From Tetmemena sp. SeJ-2015 (lineage: Eukaryota > Ciliophora > Spirotrichea > Sporadotrichida > Oxytrichidae): a stretch of DNA of 64,000 nucleotides. A model generated the notes under the pieces. The model worked only from the letters and a program-made list of their open reading frames with translations, made no database searches and was not told the DNA's origin. A program made the translations under genes and the position numbers. The DNA lies in NCBI GenBank assembly GCA_027382625.1, contig JAJKFJ010022370.1, positions 102,450 to 166,449 on the forward strand, in the 5' to 3' direction. Positions 45,741 through 57,332 of this stretch are shown one piece after another. How positions within the stretch are numbered: position 1 is the first letter of the stretch; every line of letters begins with the position of its first letter.

Positions 45741-48700
45741 ATGGAATCAAACTCTAAAAGCTAACTCAGAAACTCTATCATCAAGGAAATTGAGAAGGTA
45801 AGATCTCTCAACTTCACAGAGAAGAGACTCATCTTGGATCTTCAAGAGATGGAAGAGAAAGTCGACCCCTCTCTGGGCATCTCAGCACTTCCACTCAAAG
45901 ATAATTTCTTTAAATGGCATGCAAACATCACAGGGCCTGAGGGATCACCTTATGAAAACGCAATCCTTCATTTGGAGATAACTTTCCCAAAGGACTATCC
46001 AAACAACCCTCCTGAAATCAGACAGGTTAACAGCTTTAGCTCACCCTTTTTCATCAGAAACAAATTCGAATCAGAAATTACAGGGGCGATTGGTGCTCTG
46101 GGTACTCTGTATTCTTTCCATTCTTATGCAGATTCAGTGCTGCCTTTTCGATTTCGATGCTGGACAGTAGGGCAAAATCCGCAAAGTCAATTCATTTAAC
46201 TTTTAAACTTTTAAGAAATGGAGCAAGCCAAGAAATTCAAGTGCGCTGGTTGCGAGCATGACGCAAGCTAAGATAAAACTTGGCCTCCTTTTGAATGCAT
46301 CCTCGAAGGAGGTCCCAAGACTTATGCCTCTCTGACTGAGGAGGAAAGACTTATTGAGGAGACATCTTGTTTCCATACCAAGCTTAATGTCAAGCAGACT
46401 CTTCTAGGAACCGGAGTGGCCTTTTCCAAGGTTGCAAGAACAAAGCAGCTCAACTCAATTTTTACCACAGGCGACTTAGTATCGATGAAAGCATTCAAAG
46501 AAGGACTCAGAAAGGCACTAAATAAGAAGAGATTCAGCCACTGGGTTCCTCTATATTTCGGTACTGACAGTCATACCAACCCTGAAAAGACTGTTGAGCA
46601 TCTGAGAAAATACTTGAGCATGCTAGTCACTGGCAAGTCAAACTAATTCGACGAATCTCTCATCCTAAAGACCATCCCTTACATGATGATCTCTCATGCA
46701 ATGAAGGCTCTCGAAGACAAGGACTATTCTTCAATTAAGGGGCTGAGAATGTTCTTAATGTTCCACAGAGTCTTCATGTTCCTGCTCGATTATCATCCCA
46801 ACGTTAAGCAAGAAGTTGAGACTCACATCGCTAACTTTATTGAGAGTGAAGAGAAGAGACACAAAAGCTTCTCTCCAGACCTTGGAGTGTTGATGGCCAT
46901 GCTCTCAGTCTCTGAGAGACACAGCTTCGAATCAATCAAGCAGCCACTCTTGATGGAGTCACTAGACAGAAAGGTGCTATGGACTTCCAAAAAGGTGCCT
47001 TAGTTGCTTCAAATCATTCAGAATGACTTCAACTAGGAGCTCAGTAATTAAACTTTTATGGCTAACCAAGGATCTCACCAGCTCATGCTCTTCTTCTACT
47101 TTTTCGTAGCTCAGCTTCTAGAAAAGGGACAAGAGAGTAAGGACCTAAAGGATATCAAGGGAGAGTATGATAAGCGATTCGGAAGATTAGATCCTAATAT
47201 CGAGGAGGAGCTACAGAAAGGCATTAAGGAAATTCAAAAAGTGAAGACCTTTGAGGAGTTTTTCCTCCGCTTAGGCTTCCCAGTTTTTAAGCTGGATAAG
47301 CTTAACTAATTCCTGAAAGACTCAGTCAAGAATTCTGTTTTTTTAAACTTTAATTCCTCGGCAAAGAACTACCATGGAGGCATTGAAAATGCTTTCCCCC
47401 TTGAGGATCCCTAATCAAGAGTGTTTGAAATCATTAAAGAGGAGAATTTGTTGCAATTCTCAGAACTAGAAGAGACCAAGGAGTCTGATCTTGATTACAT
47501 CAGAAAGCAGCTCTGTAAACGGTACACCATCGTTTTAATTATAATATCGTGGAAGAGATCCTCTCTCTAAATTTTAATTAAATGACGAAGTTAGTCCAAG
47601 CCAACTAGCTGAGCTAGTAGATGAGTACTCATGCCAGCCTTTCAGTATTTACAAAAGACTTAGTTAATATTTATTTAGTAACCAGCATCTTCATCTTGTT
47701 GGTCTGAGAAAAATATGAATCTTTTATTTTGAGAAGCATCTAAACTCTTAAGGATTTGCTTGCTACTCTTGACACAGAGAGAGCACTGTTCTTGAACCAA
47801 TTTTGCAATGATATGCAGCCATTCTACTACAATGTCCTGCCCAAAATCAAAAATGCAGAACCCAAGCACCTTAATTTGAGTATGAGAGTGGCTCATCACA
47901 ACAAAAATATCCTCAAGGAAATTAGGTGTCTGGAGTCTTTGACTCTCAAGATAAACTCTGAAACTGAGAAGGACTCCTAGTTCTTGAAAAATTTCTAGGA
48001 TGGCATCGAAAAGAAGAACTTCTTCGATTTAACCTCATTAGCTCTCGTTAATACGGATAACACAAAGATTTCCCTGAATGATCACTTGATCGAATTCATC
48101 AAGAGCCAGAGCTCATCTCTGAAGGAGCTTATCTTGCTGAACTTCAACATAGATGCAGCAACTTCACTCAAGTTGCTCAATTCCAATCTCAACTCTCTTG
48201 AACTCCTTGTAGTTTCAGCTTGTAATAGTCCGAAAGAATCCGCAAAGTCTTTTGCAGAGTTGATAAAGAAGAACTCAGCCAATCTAAAAATCTTAGATAT
48301 CTCAAGCAACCACTTTAATGAAAACACTAAGTTCATCTTAAATATTTTTATCTTAGGAGGTATCAAAGCTTGCTCATAACTAGAGGTTCTTAATCTCACC
48401 AAAATTCTTTTGAATTCAATTCCTTAGGCTCAGATAAATATAATTATAGTCATTCGATTGTTCTTCATTGATTTATAGCTTTAGACACTCATTTTGAGGA
48501 AATCCTTGCAAATACTAAGCTCCGAGAGATTAATCTGAACCAAACTTAGGTCTAGCTAAGTCCTAAAACCTTAGAAGCAATCAAGAAATCAAAGACCTTG
48601 AAAATTATTTCCCTCCAAGGAATAAACTAGAAATATCCTAACGGGCTATAATACTTAATCGATTTAAAGAATTACAGCGATCTTGAAGTTTACGTAGGAA

Positions 48701-49891
48701 TCTCAAGAATAAACAATATCCAGCTTTGAAGCAGGTAGAATCTATCCTAGAGAGCCTGTGAAAACTCTTTCAACAAAATCACCCTTGAAGGTATCTAAAC
48801 TCATGACTTGTTCTTGAACTCTCAAGAATCGCTTCTTCCCACTCCTGTTGAGGAGCAGAAAAAATCTGAAGGTTTTTAGAACAAGCTAGATCTCGGATTC
48901 CATCTTACTCTGGTGAACCCCTCGGACTAGTATGATAAGAGCGTAAAGCCAGGACTCTTTAACAACATGACTTCTCTTGAGGTCCTGGAACTCTCAGGAG
49001 AGATGTACTCTCTTCTCAAAATTTTTAAAGAGTGCAACAACTTCAAGTCCATCAAGATCGATTCCAAGAAGTTATTGAATGTAAAATTATACTTTAAGTT
49101 ATCCAAGGTAGCAAACTTTGGAAGCAGATTGGTCAAAAAGATTTGTAAGAACCAGCTCTAGCTTGAGAACCTAGAAATCACAGGCAAGATAGGAGTGAAG
49201 GAAGCTCACTACTTGAAGGATTTCCTCATCAACTCCCAATCAATAAAAAGCTTGAACATCGAGGGTAATAAATTGGGTGTTGAGGGAGCTCAAATCTTTG
49301 CTGAGGGTCTCAAGTAAAACTCAAGTCTGCAGACTTTGAATCTATCCAACAATAGGATCAGAGACAAGGGAGCTAAGTACATCATCCAAGCTCTCTTTGG
49401 AGAGGAAAGCAAGTCAACTCTAAAGAATCTTAACGTTAAGAATAACCTTCTTTCTGATAAGAGCTTCAAACAGCTTGCAGATAGCATAAAGAGCAAGTGT
49501 GGCCCTATGGAAGATCTATCTTAATTCCATCTGAGATCAGTCTTTATAGCTGGAAATGACATTTCCCTCTTTGAGCTCAAGCACTTGAAAAAGGCTGTCT
49601 AAGATAGAGGAGTCTCCTTGTTCATAGACAGCTTTGACAGAATCTACAGGAATGAAGACAACGTGCTCTTCCTCTCTCAGATCAACATAAAGACGCTAAA
49701 CTAGGACAAGGTGATCGCAAAGCTAAAGCAGAACATCAAGAATGTCATTGTCAAAGGACATTTTGATTGGCTAGGCCAAGAGGAACTAGAAAACAAGGAT
49801 GGGTGTTCAGAACTCGTTCATGTTCATCCACTTCGATCATCAGAACGCCATCCCTCAAGCATTGAAAATAGATAGGCAACTTATTGCTTGA
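45741..49891 (+). CDS. E2 (UBC-fold) protein with long middle region and C-terminal leucine-rich repeats
   Basis: Start MESNSKSQLRNSIIKEIEKV at 45741. E2 fold: KRLILDLQEMEEKVDPSLGI, WHANITGPEGSPYENAILHL, FPKDYPNNPPEIR, then in other frames HP, YRGDWCSGYS and LSILMQIQCCLFDFDAGQ. The catalytic Cys segment (normally HPN...ICLD) is not found between 46020 and 46085. After the junction at 46207-46214 comes AKKFKCAGCEH, usual after the E2 domain in protist multi-domain E2s, then about 500 helical residues. From about 48080 to 49520 come leucine-rich repeats (LQTLNLSNNRIRDKGAKYII; LKNLNVKNNLLSDKSF). IESs at 47534-47550, 47573-47583 and 47711-47735 join the parts into one gene. Frame slips near 46022, 46085, 46110 and 49800 have no pointer. 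Confidence 0.72.
46207..46214. other. Tandem 8-bp repeat acting as a zero-spacer IES
   Basis: ACTTTTAA occurs twice back to back (46199-46206, 46207-46214). Deleting one copy restores VNSFNFQEMEQAKKFKC in frame. Confidence 0.6.
47534..47550. other. Micro-IES, 17 bp, pointer ATCGT
   Basis: ATCGT at 47529-47533 and 47546-47550. Removal yields KRYTIVEEILSL in frame. Confidence 0.8.
47573..47583. other. Micro-IES, 11 bp, pointer TAAAT
   Basis: TAAAT at 47568-47572 and 47579-47583. Removal yields EILSLNDEVSPSQLAEL in frame. Confidence 0.8.
47711..47735. other. IES, 25 bp, pointer TGAGAA
   Basis: TGAGAA at 47705-47710 and 47730-47735. Removal avoids a TGA and gives LHLVGLRSIQTLKDLLATLD. Confidence 0.85.
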
Positions 49892-49894
49892 GTG

Positions 49895-50238
49895 TAAATT
49901 ATCAATTAATTAAAAATAAGAAAAATATCATTCACTAACAAATTTGTCATAATATTCTTCTTTAACTTATCTCTGAACTATCATCCAGCAATGGTGCATT
50001 TTACAAGAAAATTATGATATTTTTTCACTGAAATTCTCTTTTTCAATTTTTAAATACAATTTTAAAGCATTTATAAAATATCTAGGAAAATGAGAATAGA
50101 ATAACTTTAATTTAAAAGTGACAACTCATTTTTATAGAGCTATCATAGTATCGAGAAAAATAATCTAACCTGTTGATTAAATCACAATTTCGCTATTTTT
50201 ATTCCGCTAGCTTGTGATTGCTTGTTAGTTATATCCAT
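49895..50238. other. AT-rich intergenic DNA
   Basis: No supported gene. Confidence 0.5.
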
Positions 50239-50239
50239 A

Positions 50240-50569
50240 AATATTATTTGTTCAGCCCCGATTTTTCATTACTGGCTTGGAAGCAGCTTTTCCAGTAAGC
50301 GTCCACTGTTTTTTGATTTTTAGAGAAGTGACTTCAAATCCATCCATGATTGGCATGTTTATCAAGACTTTACCTACAATTGTGGGATTTGAAAAAGTAA
50401 AATTACCTGTTTATTTTTCTTTAAATTTTTGTAGCAATACTCGGCTGACAAAGAGCATTTACAGTACCAAATTTTAACACAGATGACAAGAGCTTCGCCC
50501 TCGTTCATCCAGGCCTTACAGAAGCAAACTCAAAAGATTTTCAAAAATCGGGGCTGAACAGATAATATT
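50240..50569. repeat. Inverted-repeat-flanked segment
   Basis: The arms at 50240-50266 and 50543-50569 are inverted copies of each other, 27 bp with one mismatch, including 18 perfect base pairs with core TTCAGCCCCG. They enclose a 276-bp interior that is protein-coding. Confidence 0.8.
50251..50554 (+). CDS. Gene fragment inside the inverted repeat, unknown family
   Basis: With two GT-AG introns (about 50294-50322 and 50396-50437), a frame reads FSPDFSLLAWKQLFQ, EVTSNPSMIGMFIKTLPTIV, QYSADKEHLQYQILTQMTRA and ends KIFKNRG-TGA at about 50554. There is no ATG at its start, and the codons run into the left repeat arm. It is either a terminal piece of a gene whose other segments lie elsewhere, or a gene piece carried by a mobile element. 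It was not recognised as a known family. Confidence 0.5.
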
Positions 50570-50595
50570 ATAAACTAAGAACTATAGCCTAAACA

Positions 50596-53570
50596 ATGAT
50601 ATCAGGAGGTGATGACTTAGACTTGCTTTTCGACTAATTGGAGTATGAGAAGTTCGCATTTTAAGATGAAATTTTAATTTAAATAATTGGGTGCGAAGAG
50701 ATAGACTCAGACAGTTTTGAGAATATAGGATTCTTTAAGGTGATTCAGAATGGTTTAAAGTTGTCGCCATGCTACCTACCCTTAGGATAAATATATCCAT
50801 AATTAATTATTGTCTTTGCATTTGAGGAATAAGAAAAAACTTGTTGTCTATAAGCTTGAACTCAAAATTCAAAAATTATTTTGAGTTAATTAAATTGCAT
50901 TAACAAGATGATTCAATAAGCACTATGGTTATGAAAAAAGAGCAATCTGCTCTGCAAGAACAAGGATTTTATTAATTTATTCATATTCTTAAATTTTTAT
51001 TTTACTCTTTAATAGATTTAAATATTGAATTTTATTATATCTTGATTAAAAGAGTATTTTTAAGATTATGCTATAAGGAAGCAAAGAGGAAATTTGTGAA
51101 TATTGAATTCAGCTACTTAAGTAAAATAAAAGACAAGAGCTAGAAGGTTATTGGAATTAAATTGCAGAAATTCCATCACGAGATATATCTCTTCTCAAAT
51201 ATTTTTAGCATAATATTTTTAATTAAATACACATTTAGAGAAATTAAAAAGCAGCGTAAAGGTTTTTAATCTAGTCAATTTATTCTTTCAATAAGGAAAA
51301 GGGAGGCTGAAAAATCTATCCTTAAAATTTTTTTTATATTTTAATTAATTAGAAGATTAATTTCTATGGCAATAATTAAGATGAGTTGAGAAGATTATAT
51401 AAATATCTGTCTGCTTTCACTATACTACTTGGAGAACCCACTAAATACCAGATTATCAAAAAAATTAATTTTAAATATATTAGGTTTTAAATTGGAGAGG
51501 GCGCAACAGCCCACGTTAGCCTGGCTTTAAAGAACACAAGGCCAGAGAAATTTAAAGACGCCTTAAAAGAGGCATAAGAATCTTATATTCAAAGCTAAAA
51601 TAAATTTGCAGTCAAGACCATTATTGGTGAGATCATAATGTTGACAGATTTTATTAAAAATGAGTAAAAATGGTAAGTATCTTTCTTAATTCTTCTCCAA
51701 CTTTTTATGATTAAGTAGGTGGGCTCATTTTTTTATTTTGCAGTTCTTATTGAAAGTCAAATTTTTAAACTTTTAGAAAGTTAAAATACTAGTCCTATTA
51801 ATTCTTTTAGCTAAGAATGTTATAAGAGGCTCATCTTTGTCTGAAGACTATAAACATTTTCGGGATTAAAAATTATGTATACATCTTTTGTTCAAATTAT
51901 TTATCGGTTTGCAGATTAACTTAATTCTCTTTTGATTGCTTCAAATTTTAAAATTGTTTAATGCGGTAATAAGGAAAAAGTGATGAAAAGTGTAAAGCAT
52001 ATTGAATAATTCCAGAGTGAACTAAGATGTTAGAGAAAATTAAATAAGTGCGTAAATGCTCTCAAGCTTATCAAAGTGTATGAGGACTTTCAAAACGTGT
52101 ACTTAATTCTTGATTACTAAGAGGGAGGAACCCTACAACATATTTTAGGCTTTCGTTTGAAGAATATAAATTTATAAACATTTACGATAAATAACAGCAT
52201 TCAAAATAAAATTCCTTATTTATTAAACAGTAAATCGTCATTATGATGTTTGTAAGAATTTTACTAATGGATATTAAGGTTTATTTATTTGTAGAATTAA
52301 AAAGTTACTTTGGTATATTTACTAATTAATGTTTCCCTATAATATAATATTTAACAGTTGATTAGAAGTTCATCTCAGTTGAAGGAGATAGAAATCCTAA
52401 CTATTTTAGCACAGCTTTTGTTAGCAGTAGATTTTATGCACACGAGGGGTGTAATGCTTATATTTTATTAATCCACAGAGACCTCAAGCCAGAAAATATT
52501 CTCCTTACTTCTACTACAAATGGAGAGTATGAGGTCAGGATTTCAGATTTCGGTCTCTCCACTATTATTAAAGAGGGTGAGTACTTAACTAGGAAGTGCG
52601 GTACTCCATCCTATATAGCGCCTGAGATTCTCCACAAGCGACAATATAACTAAAAGGCAGACATATTCAAATATTTTTGAAAAATAAATGATTTATTTAG
52701 TGTGGGATCTATAATGTATAACCTAGTTGCTGGAAGGTATTTATTTGAGGGTAGGTCAGTGGAGGAAGTTGTGAAACTTAATTCCAAGTGTGACTTGACT
52801 AAGTAATTCAACTAGATATAGCATAAACTCTCCAAGCTCGCAAAAAGTCTATTGAAAAATTTTAATTAAAAAAAATAAAATCTAACATGCTTTAATTCAT
52901 TTTGATTTTAAATATACTTATATTGATGAGACTACTTGAGGCAGATCCTGATAAGAGAATCACTGCCAAAGAAGCACTTAGACATCCAGTTTTCAGGGCA
53001 GACTAATAGGCACTTACTATAAGTTTACAATTAAATAAGCAGCTTTCTTAGAGTCCAAAAGCAAAAAATAAAAATATCTCTACTTCTAACTTAGAGCAAA
53101 CACTCAGAAATGGGTTAAAAACCTATCTTTAAATCCCTCATATTGAGCTAATATAGCTGAGAATTTTAAAGGATAAAAATATTTATGAACTGAGAGTAAG
53201 TCTATATCAAACTAAAATAATTTTAGAACGACTTGGTAGTGTAGACAATTCCAAAAACGTATATCTGAGCCATTATACTTTGGCTCAGCTCTTAGATTTT
53301 ATCATATCAGTTGGATAAGTTATAAAAGAATTTTACAAGAAAGTGGTTGACCTAGGCTTAATTTACTCATAAATTAGAAGCTTTTCTTAACCATAGATTT
53401 GCTCATAAATTAATATTGAACCCTTTATAATTTATTTCTATTTATTATTTTAAGCAGTAATGGATTCAAATTAAATCCTTAACTATAATTATTATTTTGG
53501 GAGAATTATTTTGGTTCATATTTTTAGAAATTACTTCTATTGAGTTATTTTTTAAATCTAAATAAATTTA
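50596..53570 (+). CDS. Ser/Thr protein kinase with N-terminal PH-like domain
   Basis: ATG 50596 starts [23 protein letters not shown]-like part follows ([49 protein letters not shown]). The kinase runs 51490-53000 in several AT-separated pieces: [21 protein letters not shown]; a Cys-poor linker; [65 protein letters not shown]; and [19 protein letters not shown]. These mark a CaMK/calcium-dependent-type kinase. Interruptions near 51660-51960, 52150-52360, 52450, 52670 and 52860-52920 are strongly AT-rich and IES-like, but I did not fix their pointers. The gene is the most AT-rich and most interrupted of the window. Confidence 0.75.
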
Positions 53571-53639
53571 ATAGCAACAGCTTGAGAATTTTATTATAAA
53601 TTTAGAGGAGAATTTTATTAAAATTTCTCTATTCTAATT

Positions 53640-54230
53640 ACCTTTGCTAATACTTAATCTCAAGAGAGATAGAATACAACTAGATAAATTCAATAAGGAT
53701 TCTAAGACAGGGAGGTTGACTATTATGAGATAATAAAATCGCATAGGAAATCAAGGTCTACAATTAATATAAACAAGCTGAGGTGTATGCAGTAGACTTG
53801 GAATGCAATCTCTAATATTTACAATTCAAAAAATTCAAATGAGGCTACTCCTATTTATATTAGTAACCTAAGCCACGAAAGACCCAGCTTAAACTAAGAT
53901 GAGAAAAATATACTTGGTATAAAATCACTTATTTATGGTTTTTAAGTTATCAAACACTGTAAAAGTGAAAAGGGGTCAGAGTAAATCTACAAAGCGGAAG
54001 ATTTTTTTTAATTTAATAAAGAGCTTATTTCACTTGAATAAAGGCAAGTCAGAAGAGGCTAATAAAATTATTTAAAAAGAGTCTTAAATCTCACACAATC
54101 AAATTGAAGCTGAAATCTAAAATCAGAATAGAAAACTCTTATAAAATATTTAAAAAGAAATAAAGTCGTCCTCTGAGGATCCATAATATTCTCATTTTAT
54201 AAATAAAAAATATTTAATTTATTTTTCTCA
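53640..54230 (+). CDS. Disordered/coiled coding segment, probable tail of the preceding kinase
   Basis: A frame with many TAA/TAG codons reads TTRQIQQGFQDREVDYYEII then NKLRCMQQTWNAISNIYNS, ending in a coiled stretch (SHNQIEAEIQNQNRKLLQNI). It has no ATG of its own. It may be the C-terminus of the kinase after further excisions. Confidence 0.35.
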
Positions 54231-54234
54231 CATA

Positions 54235-55090
54235 AATTTGGTATTTAATCAAGAGGAGTTTATTTCACTTTGATATAATAAATTATAATTTTAAATGTAA
54301 TTTATATTAGTTTTATAAATGCAGTATATTAAGAGCAAGATTACAATTCCTGCTCAAATAAATTTGAATCTAGGGAGGTAGATATTTAAGATCATTTATA
54401 TAATATTTAAATAACAATCAAGACTTAATGGAAAATAAATAGACAGCTAACTAAAATTGTGAGTAACTCAATCATATTCGGTTATACACTTTTGATTTAA
54501 GTGATCTAAAACATATGTCTATTAAAAATCAGCCCTAAAAATAAAGAATCTTCATTGATTCCTACTGAAATTTCATTTATGCTTTATAATTCTATTACCA
54601 TTGCATATATATTTCCTCGATAAGTAAATTTAAGAAATAAAAAGTTAAAAAATCAAATTGGAGCGTACGAATAAGGTCTAAGCTCAAAGTACTTAACTCT
54701 TCCCTGGCAATTGCCAGCAATTTATCTTGAGAAATTTTGAGCCCAAGAACATAAGCATTTCTCATACTCACTTATATGGACATCTTGTTCTCTGATGAAG
54801 ATTTAAAGCCCTATTGAAGTCTTATAGGAAGCGATTGAAATGAATTGCGTAAGTGGTATAAACTAAATACATGCTTCTAAATATTTCGCTGAGCCGCTGT
54901 GGGGTGGTATAGTAGTAGTAGTATAGGTACCTGCACCCATGTAGCGAAATTTAATCAAAACCCCAGCCACCGATCTCTTCCGGATCAAATTTTTAATTAA
55001 TCGCCAGCCGCTCCAATCTCTTAAATTTTAATCGACCACTTTTTAATTAAAGGTAGCAGCCACCTCGACTTAGAATAATTAAGATCTCTA
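54235..55090. other. Intergenic region with a GC-richer island
   Basis: AT-rich up to about 54660. Positions 54880-55070 are distinct: ATTTCGCT near 54880 is inverted as AGCGAAAT near 54945, a (TAG)n tract lies near 54912, and there is a run AAAACCCC near 54958. No coding frame is convincing. Confidence 0.45.
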
Positions 55091-55094
55091 ATTA

Positions 55095-57240
55095 TCAAAA
55101 ACATTCTAAACAAAAAGATGGAGTTGACTTCCACTTCCTCCCAGACTTCCTCTTAACATTTATCATTTGACTTTTCTCAGAAGAAGAATTTTCATGCATT
55201 TCTACAACCACCCTAATCTACGACAATCTCTTCCTATTAGTAGGCTAAACTCCGATAACACCAAAAGTGTGCCTAATAAATAGATCATAAACCTCATCGA
55301 TAAAGTCGTAGCTGTTCTTCATTAATTCACGTTTTTAATCAACAGTAGACTGGTTCTTGCTAATGTCTGTGACAATTTAGAGAGTGAAAAATTTGCCAAA
55401 TTTTCCACTTCCAGAAGATAGAACTTAGCCTCTATCTCCCACTATGTCCTAATCCTCTTAAAGTCTATGATAAATTGTTCCACTCTCATCTTTGTACATG
55501 TTTCTAATATATTCTTCTACCTTAGCTTTTCCTACATCAAGGTTGCTCTGAGGCAGTTCAAATCTGATAAATCTGTGACTAAGAGCAGTATCTGTGTAGT
55601 TAACTTGGATAACATATTTTGAGTTCTTAAGCTAGTCAAAGAAGTTTGAATTTGAGATATAGGACTTTCCATGGCGATCGTAATTCTATTCACCATCTTA
55701 TGAGTTTAGTAGAGATTCATCATCTGATTCTTAATTCTTCAAAGCCTAAAACTCATCTTTTTTAGGGTGAAGTTCATCTAGGATCACCCAAGAGTGAAAG
55801 CCTCCAGCAAATAGCTTAAAAGAGTTCACAGAGAGTAGTGAAAGTACATGAGAGAAGGTCTTCCTCATTTCTCTGTCAGGAAGCCCCAGTTGGCCATGCT
55901 GATTATTTCCGCAAGCGTAAACATCATTCTTGCTTGTCAGGCAAAGCGAATGATTTCTTCCAGCTGCAATGCAAACAATCCTATGATTTAACATGTTTTC
56001 TACTAGCTTGGGTCTGCAGTAATTATCAGTGGTGTTATGACCTAACTGACCTTGTTTAAAGATTAAAATTATTTAGTTGATTATAGCCAAATGAAAAAAT
56101 CTAGCCACTTGTTGTTAATACTAAAGTATGCATTTCACCAGCTGCTATTTACTTTATCTTTGGAGGCTCTTTGAAAAATTCAAGGATTTCTTGGTGTACT
56201 GAATCATCAGTAAAATTTTGGTTTTAGTTGGAGTTTGGAAAAACTACTTTTTATGGTATCGCAGTATTTTCAAATTCTCCATATCCACATTGGCCATATC
56301 TTCCATCACCCCATGCGTAGACTTAATTGTCAGATGCGATAGCAAAGGTATGATGATTTCCAGCAACAATTGATGTTATAACTTTTCCATCGAAAAACTT
56401 AATTCTTGAAGGAGTCTCTTAATCCTCGTACTTCCCATGACCGCATTCTCCTTTTTCGCCAACACCCCAAGAGTAGAGAGTACCATTATCTTCAAGAGCA
56501 AGGAATGAAAATCGCCGCAATCTATTTGCTTAATCTTCCTAGTGGCTAAAGCTTGTAGCATTACTGGCTTATACTTTGCAGACTCTTTTCTATCTTGACT
56601 CCTATCTCCTCTTTTCTATGTCAATATTTTAGACTAAAAATCTTACATTATGAAGACTACCTCCCCAGACGTAGACCTAACCTTCGTTAGAGAGTGCTAA
56701 AGTATGATAATCACCACAAGCTACTTGAACTATTCTGATAGAAGAAAGAAGTTCGACAGGCTTAAAAGTTTTCTTCGATCCCGTCGTTATTCCTTCTAAT
56801 CCAAGTTTATCGTGAAGATTTGATCCACACATCCATAGCTTACCATCCTCAGTCACGATTCCAGAATGTTTTCCACCACTAGAAAGATGAGTGACCTTTT
56901 GCTTGGGAAGACCTCTCACTCTCTCTGCCATAAGTACTTCATTATAGTGACCCACTCCAAGTTCTCCTTTGGTGTTCTAACCGAATGACCAGACGTAAGC
57001 ATTATATTTCTTTATACTGTCTAGGCTAAACTTATTGGGTAAACTGAGCATGCACTTTTCCATTAAATCTTCTCCCACTTCAAGGTCTACTACTTTTGTA
57101 CCGTACTAGCCATCTACCTCTCTAAATCCTTTATCTTTTAAAGCCTTGGATCTATAGGTCTAGTCTTCATTCGAGTAGTCCCTTCTTTAATTTCTAGTGA
57201 GACTAGTTTTTTCCTCTTCCAAAGTTTGCTATCTCTTCAT
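55095..57240 (-). CDS. RCC1-repeat (beta-propeller) protein
   Basis: Start MKRQQTLEEEKTSLTRNQRR at 57240. At least five RCC1 blades follow: YVWSFGQNTKGELGVGHYNE; KLWMCGSNLHDKLGLEG; VACGDYHTLALSNEGQVYVW; LYSWGVGEKGECGHGKYED; VYAWGDGRYGQCGYGEFENT; and VYACGNNQHGQLGLP. The C-terminal 190 residues are a mixed alpha/beta region (YVIQVNYTDTALSHRFIRFE), ending SFCLECF and TGA at 55095. A 34-nt intron lies near 56610-56645, and another AT-rich break near 56060-56230. A one-base slip near 56510 (GDFHSL to ALEDNGTL) has no pointer. The partner (for example a small GTPase or ubiquitin system) cannot be told from the repeats. Confidence 0.88.
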
Positions 57241-57332
57241 TTCAGTTTTATTTGATTTCTTATTTGAATTATCTTGAAATAAATTACTTTTAGATAACTA
57301 CACTTTTGTTGGAAAATGTTTTACTATGTAAA

